A DNA stretch of 64,000 bases from Anthracocystis setariae (taxonomy: Eukaryota; Basidiomycota; Ustilaginomycetes; Ustilaginales; Ustilaginaceae). Shown here piece by piece: positions 53,185 to 63,824 of this stretch. Location of the stretch: assembly GCA_928724745.1 (NCBI GenBank), contig CAKMXJ010000042.1, forward strand, positions 612,516-676,515, read 5' to 3'. A program made the translations under genes and the position numbers. The notes beneath the pieces were generated by a model. That model did no database searches and was not told where the DNA came from. It worked only from the letters and a program-made list of their open reading frames with translations. Numbering within the stretch: position 1 is the first letter of the stretch; every line of letters starts with the position of its first letter.

Positions 53185-53425
53185 TATCCAGGGTCCAATT
53201 TCGAAATTTCGGAAATTCCACAGGCAGGCACGGGAGGCACGGGTAGCTTGGCCTGAGCACGGGAGTTTGCTCGGAAGCCAGGGCTCAATTTGGAAATTTC
53301 GGAAATTCCACGGACAGGCACGGGAGGCACGGGTAGCTTGGCCTGAGCACGGGAATGTGCTCGGAAGCCAGGGCTCAATTTGGAAATTTCGGACATTCCA
53401 CGGGCAGGCACGGGAGGCACGGGGG
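53185..53425. repeat. 90-bp tandem repeat, three copies
   Basis: Units contain CAATTT(C/G)GAAATTTCGGA and then GGCACGGGAGGCACGGG at intervals of about 90 bases (about 53190, 53280, 53370). Confidence 0.85.
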
Positions 53426-53640
53426 GTTAGGGTAGCTTGATCTGACCACAGTAGCACCTCGGGAAGCACGGGACAACACGGTGTTGCCTCGGCAATGCGT
53501 CCGACTCGGATTTCACACAGAGGCAAAAACATATAAATACAGACCCATTTCATTTCAACCCTAACTCTAACGGAACCATCCATTCCGAGGTTACTGACCC
53601 CCTTATTCCGAACATCCCGAGCCTCCCGAGCCTCCCGATC

Positions 53641-55586
53641 ATGCCAAAGCTACGGAAAAGTCCCGATTCAAAGCCCGAGTCAAGGTAAGCTCAAACATCC
53701 CAAAGCTTGTTGTCACCAAACCCCAAAGGCCCCCGAAGAAGCGCAAGCCTCCGAAAAAGCGTTCCGACCCACGGAATGTCCCCTCCGAATCACCCGAGCC
53801 CACCGAGCCCTCGGTTGTTGTGCTGATTCCCAACACCGAATTTCGAGGTTACCGACCCCACCGAGGAGCCTATCCCCGAGCCACCAGACAATCCGTATGA
53901 CACCGACTATTCCGACCATCCCGAAGAGAATGAAGAGGAGGCCATGGAGGTTGCCGAGCATCCCGAGCATCTCGAGCATCCCGAGCATCCCGAGCATCCC
54001 GAGTGGACGGAAGGTGATGAAGAGGTGGTGACCAAAGCTCTACCAGCACCCGACCTACCCGATGCATCTAATCCACTTACCGAGCCTGGTGCCGAAATCC
54101 CGACCTTGGACAAGCTCGGGAAGGATGGTCCCGAGGATGTTGATGCTTGGAATATCACGGTATACCCCTCGGACCTGGCTCGGATCCACGGAAGAAGCAT
54201 CACATTGGTTCGGTTGGTATCCCGAGCCCCGTACCCAATCATCCGAGACCACGGAATGTACTGAGACTGGGTGTACTTGGCCCAAGGGGTCGGGTACCTG
54301 AAGATTGAGCCTCGGTTCAAGTTTCCGATGGTTCGGGCTCTGCAGCAGCACCTCAGTATACAACCAAACCAGTTCGGAATCGCATTTTCCGCGGGTTGCC
54401 CCACGGTAACCATCGGAATGCTCATTCAAGCACTCGGGAAGGTCGGATGTGACTCGGTGCGCATCCAGGCGTACGGAATGAAGCTTGCACTCTCGGGAGT
54501 GTACACGGAACCAGCCAATCCCGAGCACCCGCTCTCGGGAACAAACCGATGGGACCTCGGGGTCAGCTATGACAGTGCAGACATATGGATGGTCGCATTC
54601 CGAACCCCGAACAAGCCAAACCGAAGCTTCCCGATGCTGACCCCCCCTCGGGAGGGCTCGGAGGAGTAGACATGCAGCTCAGGCATCCCGAGGGGTACGG
54701 AATGCAGCTGAAGATCTACCCGAGGCTAGTTCATGCTCTCAAGGCATTCAACAGCAAGATGGCAAGGTCGGAACCTCGGAGCATGAAAACAGTTCGGAAA
54801 AGACTGACCTCGGTGCGTCGGTTGGTGGAAGATCTGGCTTCCGTGCCTCCCGAGATGCTTGGGGGGGCTTCGGATGGAGGTCTCGGTTTGGGGTGCCACC
54901 CTTTCCGAGGCTGTGAAGTCAATCCAAGGCATCCCGTACCTTTCGCTTCCGACTTATATGCATGCCGGCGACCGTGGTCCCGAGGCCTTCAGCTCCGACT
55001 CTATACAGTACGAGTCTCGGAAATGCTTCGGAATGCTCGGGAAATGCATGCTGCTGCCTCGGGACACTCGGTGCTACATGCAAGAAACACCTCGGAAACC
55101 ACGGAATTAGCTCGGCGCATCACAGCAGATGCTCTCAACAGCCTCGGGTGGAACCCTGGCTATCGGGCACTCACTCGGTGGAACAATGCATATGCTTGGT
55201 GGCTTCGGAAGCCCACGGGAGCCTCGGTCACTTTGACAAACACAGCCAACCCCTCGGGACGGGTACGGGTGATCATTCCGAGGTCGGTCGATCCTCGGGA
55301 AATTTGGAATCACATTCGGTTGTATTTTCCGTGTCGGGACTGCCGGAATGTGAACCGAGACACTCGGTATCACTCGGTAGGCGGGAAGCAGAGGTGGATG
55401 CTTCGGTGCAACACCTGCGGAGCTCGGTTGAATCACAGTGAGACACTGGCATACCTCGGGGATCTGCTCAGCCACGGAAACTATCCCGTGGATCTTGGTA
55501 AATTCGGAATCATGGTGGTCATGCCCTTAGACAGGATGCCCTTCCTTCGGGGGAACATGGTTGGGTCGGTGCCTCGGAATGACTAG
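53641..55586 (+). pseudogene. OTU-family N-terminal domain plus zinc ribbon, OTU part missing
   Basis: A possible start is the ATG at 53641 with a GTAAGC donor at 53685. An acidic Pro/Glu-rich region follows, including a CATCCCGAG tandem, then the family domain: WNITVYPSDL, WVYLAQGVGYLKIEPRFK, VRIQAYGMK, LKIYPRLVHALKA, LGGLRMEVS, ALNSLGWNPG, and a zinc ribbon (CRDC, then CNTCGARLNHS). It then ends at VDLG plus 26 residues, with no OTU domain. Damage: a frameshift near 53845, TGA at 54262-54264 in place of a codon before DWVY, a frameshift at the C7 run 54641-54647, and another at the G7 run 54861-54867 that is compensated near 55085. It shows that the zinc ribbon directly follows the N-domain. 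Confidence 0.8.
53956..54003. repeat. 9-bp tandem GAGCATCCC x 5
   Basis: In frame this encodes alternating Glu-His-Pro, with one Leu variant, inside the pseudogene. Confidence 0.9.
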
Positions 55587-55739
55587 CTTGGTTGAGCACT
55601 GAGGGTTGGGTCTCTGAGCCTCGCGGGAGCCGTCTTTTTTTCCGAGCTTTCCGAGCTTCCCGAGCTTCCCGAGCTATCCCGATGCTGTTCGAGCTTTCCG
55701 AGCATTCTGAGGATATTTTCCGTGTTTCCGACCTTACCA

Positions 55740-56135
55740 ATCCACCTCGGGATCGATTTTCGAATTTCCGAACTCCCCGAACCCCTCGGGATCAATTTTA
55801 ATTATTCCAATCTTACCGATACACCTCGAGATCAAATTTGGAATTTCCGATCTTACCGATCAACCTCGGGATCAATTTTCGAATTTCCGAACTCCCCGAT
55901 CCCCTCGGGATCAATTTTAATTATTCCGATCTTACCGATACACCTCGAGATCAATTTTGGAATTTCCGATCTTACCGATTAGCCTCGGGATCAATTTTCG
56001 AATTTCCGAACTCCCCGATCCTCTCGGGATCAGTGTCGAAATTTCCGATCTTATCGATCCACCTCGGGATTAATTTTCAAAATTCCGAACTCTTCGATTT
56101 TCTCGGGATCAGTTTTCGAATTTCCGATCTCCCCG
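55740..56135. repeat. 40-bp repeats arranged in 120-bp units
   Basis: CCTCGGGATCAATTTT-type subunits of about 40 bases recur nine or ten times. A higher-order period of about 120 bases is clear for the first two units (about 55744 and 55864) and weaker in the third (about 55983). Confidence 0.88.
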
Positions 56136-56460
56136 ATCCCCTCGGAATCGATATTTTATTTTTTATGATCTCACCGAGATATTCGGGCGCGGGTTTTTAT
56201 TTTCCGAGTTCCCGAGATACTCGAGAAACACGGGAAGCACTTCATTAACCTCGGGAAGCACTTTTTCAACCTCGGGAAGCTTTTCGGTCGGAATTCGGAT
56301 CTTAGCTCGGGGTACATTTTTTTCAACTGTTACTCTGACTTCTTTCCTTCCTACTTCTCACTGCCAACGTGTTCTTCAATTCCGACCCTCATTTTCCGAC
56401 CTTTCCGTCACTTACCGAGCTTTCCGACCCTCCTCTTTTTTGTTTTCCGATCCTCCTGTA
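56136..56460. other. Promoter region of the Zn2Cys6-type gene
   Basis: About 325 bases, pyrimidine-rich near the end, with the same CCGA/TCGG bias. No other gene is visible. Confidence 0.5.
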
Positions 56461-57266
56461 ATGCCCGTCGTCACTCACAAGTGTTTCCGATGCCTCAAGG
56501 ACAAGCTTGAGTGCATCCTCACCTCCGACACCTCGGAAAAGTGTCAAAAGTGCTCGGAAGGGAATTCCCGATGCAATCACTCAATGCGCAGTAAGTACAA
56601 GTCTTCTTTCACAGTCCGAGCTCATTCCGTGTATCCCGTACTGACCGAGCTTTTTTTTTTTTTCCCGAAGTGCCTGGATTCAACATTGAGACCGAGAACG
56701 GTCTCCTCCTCCGCGACATCTACTTGGACCGCCTGAAGCACAAGAACGAGGGAAAACCCGAGTCCGAGTGGCTTCCCGTGTCGCCCGACCCTCGGATTTC
56801 CCAAGGTCTCCTTTCCGAAGATCCCGAGCTTTGGAAACGCTGCCAAGCGTGGCTCGATGCCAACCCGAAGATTCCGATGTCCCCGAAGCGTCCGAAAGCC
56901 TCGGGTGCCTCGGAAAGCAGCCCGAGCAAGAAACGAAAATTCCCGACCCCTGTGAGTACTCGTTTCGACTTGGCTTTCGTGGATCCCGAGCACGGAAAGG
57001 AGTACGTGAACACGCTGCGTCCCGAGCTCATCAACCGGCTTCGGGTTGTTGCCAGACTGGCTCGGGATGTGAACATCGAGATCAAGAAGTACAACGGTAT
57101 TCTCGGTGTTCACCAGCTGGAATCCGATGCCTGCAAGAGGCTTCCCGAGTATCCCGTGGTGGAAATGGAGCTTCCCGAGCAGCCCGAGGAGCCCGAGGAG
57201 TCAGTCGGAATCCGAGCTTTCCGGCGAGGGCGACTAAAAATCCGAATCAAAAATTTTTCCCTTTGA
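56461..57266 (+). CDS. Zn2Cys6-type protein, two exons
   Basis: Exon 1 is 56461-56590 and exon 2 is 56671-57266. The intron 56591-56670 begins GTAAGT, ends in a T-run and CCCGAAG, and has CTGAC before the T-run. Splicing completes a Met codon and gives 241 residues. Cys 8, 11, 18, 28, 31 and 38 fit C-x2-C-x6-C-x9-C-x2-C-x6-C, the exact fungal Zn2Cys6 binuclear cluster. Exon 2 is unrelated to known domains as far as I can see; it has a basic patch (KRPKASGASESSPSKKRKF, a likely nuclear signal), a helical region (LINRLRVVARLARDVNIEIKK) and an acidic PEQPEEPEES stretch. Intact frame and splice sites contrast with the ruined neighbour at 53.6 kb. It parallels the OTU/Zn2Cys6 pairing of the 34-43 kb elements, but here both genes are on the same strand. 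Confidence 0.75.
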
Positions 57267-57339
57267 ATTTTCTGTGTGTGCCCGAGTGACTTAGAAAAAA
57301 TTCCGTGTGTGACCTTTACTTTCCGTGATCATGTAATCA

Positions 57340-57950
57340 TTCCGATCCTCTCGGGCGCGATTTGAAAAATCCCGATCTTTCCTGATCCCCTCGGGCGCAA
57401 TTTTTTAATTTTTCCGATCTCACCGATCCTCTCGATACAATTTCCGATCTCACCGATTGCCTCGGGCTGCATTCCGAATGAATTAATTCCCTCGGTATGA
57501 TTTTCGTGCGTGACCTCTCTTCCCGTGATCAATTCAGTCATTCCGACCCCCTCGGGCGCAGCTTTGAAAATCCCGATCAATTGAATTGCCTCGGGCGCGA
57601 TTTGAAAAATCCCGATCTTTCCGATCCCCTCGGGCGCAATTTTTTAATTTTTCGAATCTCACCGATTGCCTCGGGCTGCATTCCGAATGAATTAATTCCC
57701 TCGGTATGATTTCCGTGCGTGACCTCTCTTCCCGTGATCAATTCAGTCATTCCGACCCCCTCGGCGCAGCTTTGAAAATCCCGATCAATTGAATTGCCTC
57801 GGGCGCGATTAGAAAAATCCCGATCTTTCCGATTCCCTCGGGCGCAATTTTTTAATTTTTGGGTTCTCACCGATCCTCTCGATACAATTTCCGATCTCAC
57901 CGATTGCCTCGGGCTGCATTCCGAATGAATTAATTCCCTCGGTATAGGGG
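57340..57950. repeat. Tandem repeats of about 206-240 bp, CTCGGGCGC-rich
   Basis: CTCGGGCGCGATT(T/A)GAAAAATCCCGATC recurs at about 57350, 57592 and 57798; TTGCCTCGGGCTGCATTCCGAATGAATT-type words recur in each unit. The last copy is cut by the telomere tract. Confidence 0.88.
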
Positions 57951-57991
57951 TTAGGTTAGGGTTAGGGTTAGGGTTAGGGTTAGGGTTAGGG
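57951..57991 (+). repeat. Interstitial telomere repeat, TTAGG + 6 x TTAGGG
   Basis: It cuts the preceding tandem repeat and is followed by TTACAAGG of the terminal array. Confidence 0.97.
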
Positions 57992-58470
57992 TTACAAGGT
58001 GATTCCCACGGAGGCCGTTCACACCGTGAAATCTGTACTAATGAAACTTGTAGAGGGACCCAAACGGAGGGTGTATGCAAACTTTGGCGTAACCGATTAA
58101 CGCCAATTCCGAGATATTTAGCGTTGAAGGTGTGGGGGAGTGCTCACGCGGGGAAGAAAAAAAAAGTTTTTGATCACCTCTGATGGTGCTGACGCTTTAA
58201 TGGGATGTGTAGAGGGGGTGTTATACGGTGATGTTCCCAGCATTGCAGTGCGTCATTATGTCTTGTCACGGCTCAGGAGTGGTTCAAAGTTGGTCACCTC
58301 CCATGTCAGACACTGCTGATCTAACACGGCAGAATAATTCTTCCTTTTTTGCAATGTGAGATTGTGTTGACTGGCATAATCTAACAGTGTTTATTAATTG
58401 CTTTATTTTAGAGCCGGAATTTTTGGCTATTTAATTTTAGGTTTGGTTCTAATGCTTATCCCCAGGTGGG

Positions 58471-58865
58471 TTACAAGGGTGTCTATTTTGAACCGCTTTA
58501 CAACTGCAAATCTGTACTAATGAGAGTTATAGGGGTACATATGGACTACCCACACGCCAAGTCCTGGGTTACCGTTTAACCCAGTTGCCGAGATATTGGC
58601 GGTCAAAGTTGATGGGGTCATTCACCCGGGGGGAAAAAAATATTTTTTTGGATCACCTCCAATGATGCTGGACCACTAAGTAAAGGTGTTAGGACGTGTA
58701 TAGAGAGTGTGTGTGCAAAGTATCAGTGCTGTGCCATGTCAGGTGGCAGAGATATGGCGGTTCAAAGTTGGCCAGCCAAAGTGGGCTGGAGCATAGTACC
58801 TACATACGGCAGGGAAGTGCGGGCAGGTATGATCAACCTAGGCAAAGTACAGGTAACTGAGTAGG
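58471..58865. repeat. Module D (first of three copies)
   Basis: Starts TTACAAGGGTGTCTATT after TAATGCTTATCCCCAG. It shares AAATCTGTACTAATGA (58508-58523), a GAGATAT word, CACCCGGGG with an A-rich run, and GAGATATGGCGGTTCAAAG with module A, but differs elsewhere. Confidence 0.85.
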
Positions 58866-59892
58866 GGGTTAGGGTTCTAATGCTTATCCCCAGCTAGGCA
58901 GCTCTGGAAGACGGTCCATTTGAAAATTGGAAGACGTGTCTGTATTCAAATTGGAAGACGGTCCAATACAAATTAAGACGGTCCAATACAAATTAGACCG
59001 GACGCGTCCAACTTAGGGTTAGGGTTCTAATGCTTATCCCCAGTTAGGCAGCTCTGGAAGACTTACAAGGGGGTGTGCTTAGGGTTACAAGGGCTCTCCC
59101 ACGGAGGTGCTTCACACCGTGAAATCTGTACTAATGAAACTTGTAGAGGGACCCAAACGGAGGGTGTATGCAAACTTTGGCGTAACCGATCAACGCCAAT
59201 TCCGAGATATTTGACGTTGAACCTGTGGGGGAGTGATCACCCGGGGAAGAAAATTTTTTTTTGGATCACCTCTGATGGTGCTGACGCTTTAATGGGATGT
59301 GTAGAGGGGTGTTATACGGTGATGTTCCCAGCATTGCAGTGCGTCATTATGTCTTGTCACTTACAAGGGCTCTCCCACGGAGGTGCTTCACACCGTGAAA
59401 TCTGTACTAATGAAACTTGTAGAGGGACCCAAACGGAGGGTGTATGCAAACTTTGGCGTAACCGATCAACGCCAATTCCGAGATATTTGACGTTGAACCT
59501 GTGGGGGAGTGATCACCCGGGGAAGAAAATTTTTTTTTGGATCACCTCTGATGGTGCTGACGCTTTAATGGGATGTGTAGAGGGGTGTTATACGGTGATG
59601 TTCCCAGCATTGCAGTGCGTCATTATGTCTTGTCACTTACAAGGGGGTCTGAATTACAAACAGGGTAGGGTTGCTTAATAAAAGTTGTTCATCTACCCAA
59701 AATAGGTATATTTGATTACTTAACCCTACGCAAGTTGCATAATAAAATGTTGCTGTACGGCTCCGTCAATATTGGGCCGACTCGACTCGGGTTGGCAAAA
59801 ATTTCACTTTTCAGGGACGCACCCATAGTAAACTATGGCTCAAATAGGCCCAAATGAACACCCTGAAACTCCCATGGAAGGGCGCAAAGTGG

Positions 59893-59910
59893 TTAGGGTT
59901 AGGGTTAGGG
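59893..59910 (+). repeat. Interstitial telomere repeat, 3 x TTAGGG (unit 1)
   Basis: Followed by TTACAAGG. The equivalent in unit 2 is 62265-62282. Confidence 0.95.
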
Positions 59911-62264
59911 TTACAAGGGCTCTCCCACGGAGGTGCTTCACACCGTGAAATCTGTACTAATAGAACTTGTAGAGGGACCCAAACGGAGGGTGTATGCAAA
60001 CTTTGGCGTAACCGATCAACGCCAATTCTGAGATATTTGACGTTGAACCTGGGTTAGAGTGATCACCCGGGGAAGAAATTTTTTTTTTGGATCACCTCTG
60101 ATGGTGCTGACGCTTTAATGGGATGTGTAGAGGGGTGTTATACGGTGATGGTCCCAGCATTGCAGTGCGTCATTATGTCTTGTCACGGCTCAGGAGTGGT
60201 TCAAAGTTGGTCACTTCCCGTGTCAGACACTTCTGATCTAACACGGCAGAATAATTCTCGCTTTTTTGCAATGTGAGATTGTGTTGACTGGCATAATCTA
60301 ACATTGTTTATTAATTGCTTTATTTTAGAGCCGGAATTTTTGGCTATTTAATTGTTAGGTTTGGGTTACAAGGTGATTCCCACGGAGGCCGTTCACACCG
60401 TGAAATCTGTACTAATGAAACTTGTAGAGGGACCCAAACGGAGGGTGTATGCAAACTTTGGCGTAACCGATTAACGCCAATTCCGAGATATTTAGCGTTG
60501 AAGGTGTGGGGGAGTGCTCACGCGGGGAAGAAAAAAAAAGTTTTTGATCACCTCTGATGGTGCTGACGCTTTAATGGGATGTGTAGAGGGGTGTTATACG
60601 GTGATGTTCCCAGCATTGCAGTGCGTCATTATGTCTTGTCACGGCTCAGGAGTGGTTCAAAGTTGGTCACCTCCCATGTCAGACACTGCTGATCTAACAC
60701 GGCAGAATAATTCTTCCTTTTTTGCAATGTGAGATTGTGTTGACTGGCATAATCTAACAGTGTTTATTAATTGCTTTATTTTAGAGCCGGAATTTTTGGC
60801 TATTTAATTTTAGGTTTGGTTCTAATGCTTATCCCCAGGTGGGTTACAAGGGTGTCTATTTTGAACCGCTTTACAACTGCAAATCTGTACTAATGAGAGT
60901 TATAGGGGTACATATGGACTACCCACACGCCAAGTCCTGGGTTACCGTTTAACCCAGTTGCCGAGATATTGGCGGTCAAAGTTGATGGGGTCATTCACCC
61001 GGGGAGAAAAAATATTTTTTTGGATCACCTCCAATGATGCTGGACCACTAAGTAAAGGTGTTAGGACGTGTATAGAGAGTGTGTGTGCAAAGTATCAGTG
61101 CTGTGCCATGTCAGGTGGCAGAGATATGGCGGTTCAAAGTTGGCCAGCCAAAGTGGGCTGGAGCATAGTACCTACATACGGCAGGGAAGTGCGGGCAGGT
61201 ATGATCAACCTAGGCAAAGTACAGGTAACTGAGTAGGGGGTTAGGGTTCTAATGCTTATCCCCAGCTAGGCAGCTCTGGAAGACGGTCCATTTGAAAATT
61301 GGAAGACGTGTCTGTATTCAAATTGGAAGACGGTCCAATACAAATTAAGACGGTCCAATACAAATTAGACCGGACGCGTCCAACTTAGGGTTAGGGTTCT
61401 AATGCTTATCCCCAGTTAGGCAGCTCTGGAAGACTTACAAGGGGGTGTGCTTAGGGTTACAAGGGCTCTCCCACGGAGGTGCTTCACACCGTGAAATCTG
61501 TACTAATGAAACTTGTAGAGGGACCCAAACGGAGGGTGTATGCAAACTTTGGCGTAACCGATCAACGCCAATTCCGAGATATTTGACGTTGAACCTGTGG
61601 GGGAGTGATCACCCGGGGAAGAAAATTTTTTTTTGGATCACCTCTGATGGTGCTGACGCTTTAATGGGATGTGTAGAGGGGTGTTATACGGTGATGTTCC
61701 CAGCATTGCAGTGCGTCATTATGTCTTGTCACTTACAAGGGCTCTCCCACGGAGGTGCTTCACACCGTGAAATCTGTACTAATGAAACTTGTAGAGGGAC
61801 CCAAACGGAGGGTGTATGCAAACTTTGGCGTAACCGATCAACGCCAATTCCGAGATATTTGACGTTGAACCTGTGGGGGAGTGATCACCCGGGGAAGAAA
61901 ATTTTTTTTTGGATCACCTCTGATGGTGCTGACGCTTTAATGGGATGTGTAGAGGGGTGTTATACGGTGATGTTCCCAGCATTGCAGTGCGTCATTATGT
62001 CTTGTCACTTACAAGGGGGTCTGAATTACAAACAGGGTAGGGTTGCTTAATAAAAGTTGTTCATCTACCCAAAATAGGTATATTTGATTACTTAACCCTA
62101 CGCAAGTTGCATAATAAAATGTTGCTGTACGGCTCCGTCAATATTGGGCCGACTCGACTCGGGTTGGCAAAAATTTCACTTTTCAGGGACGCACCCATAG
62201 TAAACTATGGCTCAAATAGGCCCAAATGAACACCCTGAAACTCCCATGGAAGGGCGCAAAGTGG

Positions 62265-62282
62265 TTAGGGTTAGGGTTAGGG
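62265..62282 (+). repeat. Interstitial telomere repeat, 3 x TTAGGG (unit 2)
   Basis: Same context as 59893-59910. Confidence 0.95.
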
Positions 62283-63824
62283 TTACAAGGGCTCTCCCAC
62301 GGAGGTGCTTCACACCGTGAAATCTGTACTAATAGAACTTGTAGAGGGACCCAAACGGAGGGTGTATGCAAACTTTGGCGTAACCGATCAACGCCAATTC
62401 TGAGATATTTGACGTTGAACCTGGGTTAGAGTGATCACCCGGGGAAGAAATTTTTTTTTTGGATCACCTCTGATGGTGCTGACGCTTTAATGGGATGTGT
62501 AGAGGGGTGTTATACGGTGATGGTCCCAGCATTGCAGTGCGTCATTATGTCTTGTCACGGCTCAGGAGTGGTTCAAAGTTGGTCACTTCCCGTGTCAGAC
62601 ACTTCTGATCTAACACGGCAGAATAATTCTCGCTTTTTTGCAATGTGAGATTGTGTTGACTGGCATAATCTAACATTGTTTATTAATTGCTTTATTTTAG
62701 AGCCGGAATTTTTGGCTATTTAATTGTTAGGTTTGGGTTACAAGGTGATTCCCACGGAGGCCGTTCACACCGTGAAATCTGTACTAATGAAACTTGTAGA
62801 GGGACCCAAACGGAGGGTGTATGCAAACTTTGGCGTAACCGATTAACGCCAATTCCGAGATATTTAGCGTTGAAGGTGTGGGGGGAGTGCTCACGCGGGG
62901 AAGAAAAAAAAAAGTTTTTGATCACCTCTGATGGTGCTGACGCTTTAATGGGATGTGTAGAGGGGTGTTATACGGTGATGTTCCCAGCATTGCAGTGCGT
63001 CATTATGTCTTGTCACGGCTCAGGAGTGGTTCAAAGTTGGTCACCTCCCATGTCAGACACTGCTGATCTAACACGGCAGAATAATTCTTCCTTTTTTGCA
63101 ATGTGAGATTGTGTTGACTGGCATAATCTAACAGTGTTTATTAATTGCTTTATTTTAGAGCCGGAATTTTTGGCTATTTAATTTTAGGTTTGGTTCTAAT
63201 GCTTATCCCCAGGTGGGTTACAAGGGTGTCTATTTTGAACCGCTTTACAACTGCAAATCTGTACTAATGAGAGTTATAGGGGTACATATGGACTACCCAC
63301 ACGCCAAGTCCTGGGTTACCGTTTAACCCAGTTGCCGAGATATTGGCGGTCAAAGTTGATGGGGTCATTCACCCGGGGAGAAAAAATATTTTTTTGGATC
63401 ACCTCCAATGATGCTGGACCACTAAGTAAAGGTGTTAGGACGTGTATAGAGAGTGTGTGTGCAAAGTATCAGTGCTGTGCCATGTCAGGTGGCAGAGATA
63501 TGGCGGTTCAAAGTTGGCCAGCCAAAGTGGGCTGGAGCATAGTACCTACATACGGCAGGGAAGTGCGGGCAGGTATGATCAACCTAGGCAAAGTACAGGT
63601 AACTGAGTAGGGGGTTAGGGTTCTAATGCTTATCCCCAGCTAGGCAGCTCTGGAAGACGGTCCATTTGAAAATTGGAAGACGTGTCTGTATTCAAATTGG
63701 AAGACGGTCCAATACAAATTAAGACGGTCCAATACAAATTAGACCGGACGCGTCCAACTTAGGGTTAGGGTTCTAATGCTTATCCCCAGTTAGGCAGCTC
63801 TGGAAGACTTACAAGGGGGTGTGC

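Larger units (their letters stand above)
52091..57950. mobile_element. CCGA/TCGG-rich element with OTU-family pseudogene and Zn2Cys6-type gene
   Basis: Begins TTACATATGGG after TTAGGG and ends at the telomere tract 57951-57991. From about 52530 on, nearly every CpG lies in words such as CCCGAG, CTCGGG, TTCCGA and CGGAA. Contents: a 150-bp repeated region (about 52210 and 52361), CGCTTTTTTGC hairpins (52630-52800), a 90-bp tandem, the pseudogene, a 40/120-bp tandem, the Zn2Cys6-type gene and a ~240-bp tandem. Single TTAGGG words at 52949 and 53427 hint that it is itself composite. Confidence 0.5.
57992..63824. repeat. Subtelomeric tandem array, ~2.37-kb unit, 2.5 copies
   Basis: TTACAAGGTGATTCCC begins units at 57992, 60366 and 62738. 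The third unit is cut at 63824 by the terminal telomere. Each full unit holds a module A variant, module D (58471, 60844, 63218), a GACGGTCCA stretch, two module A copies in tandem about 276 bp apart (59085 and 59361 in unit 1), a module B copy (59637), three TTAGGG (59893-59910), and another A copy (59911). Units differ by a few single bases. No gene: the apparent 201-residue frames are readings of module A and telomere repeats. Confidence 0.93.

Noticed and set aside
55722..56248. Two overlapping frames of 86 and 136 residues with repeated PLGINF/SELP motifs
   Set aside because: They translate the 40-bp tandem repeat, whose 120-bp period keeps frames open by arithmetic.
59073..59678. 201-residue frame (and its twin at 61445-62050)
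   Set aside because: It reads module A copies and telomere repeats; Gly-Leu runs in sister frames come from TTAGGG translated. It is repeat sequence, not a gene.
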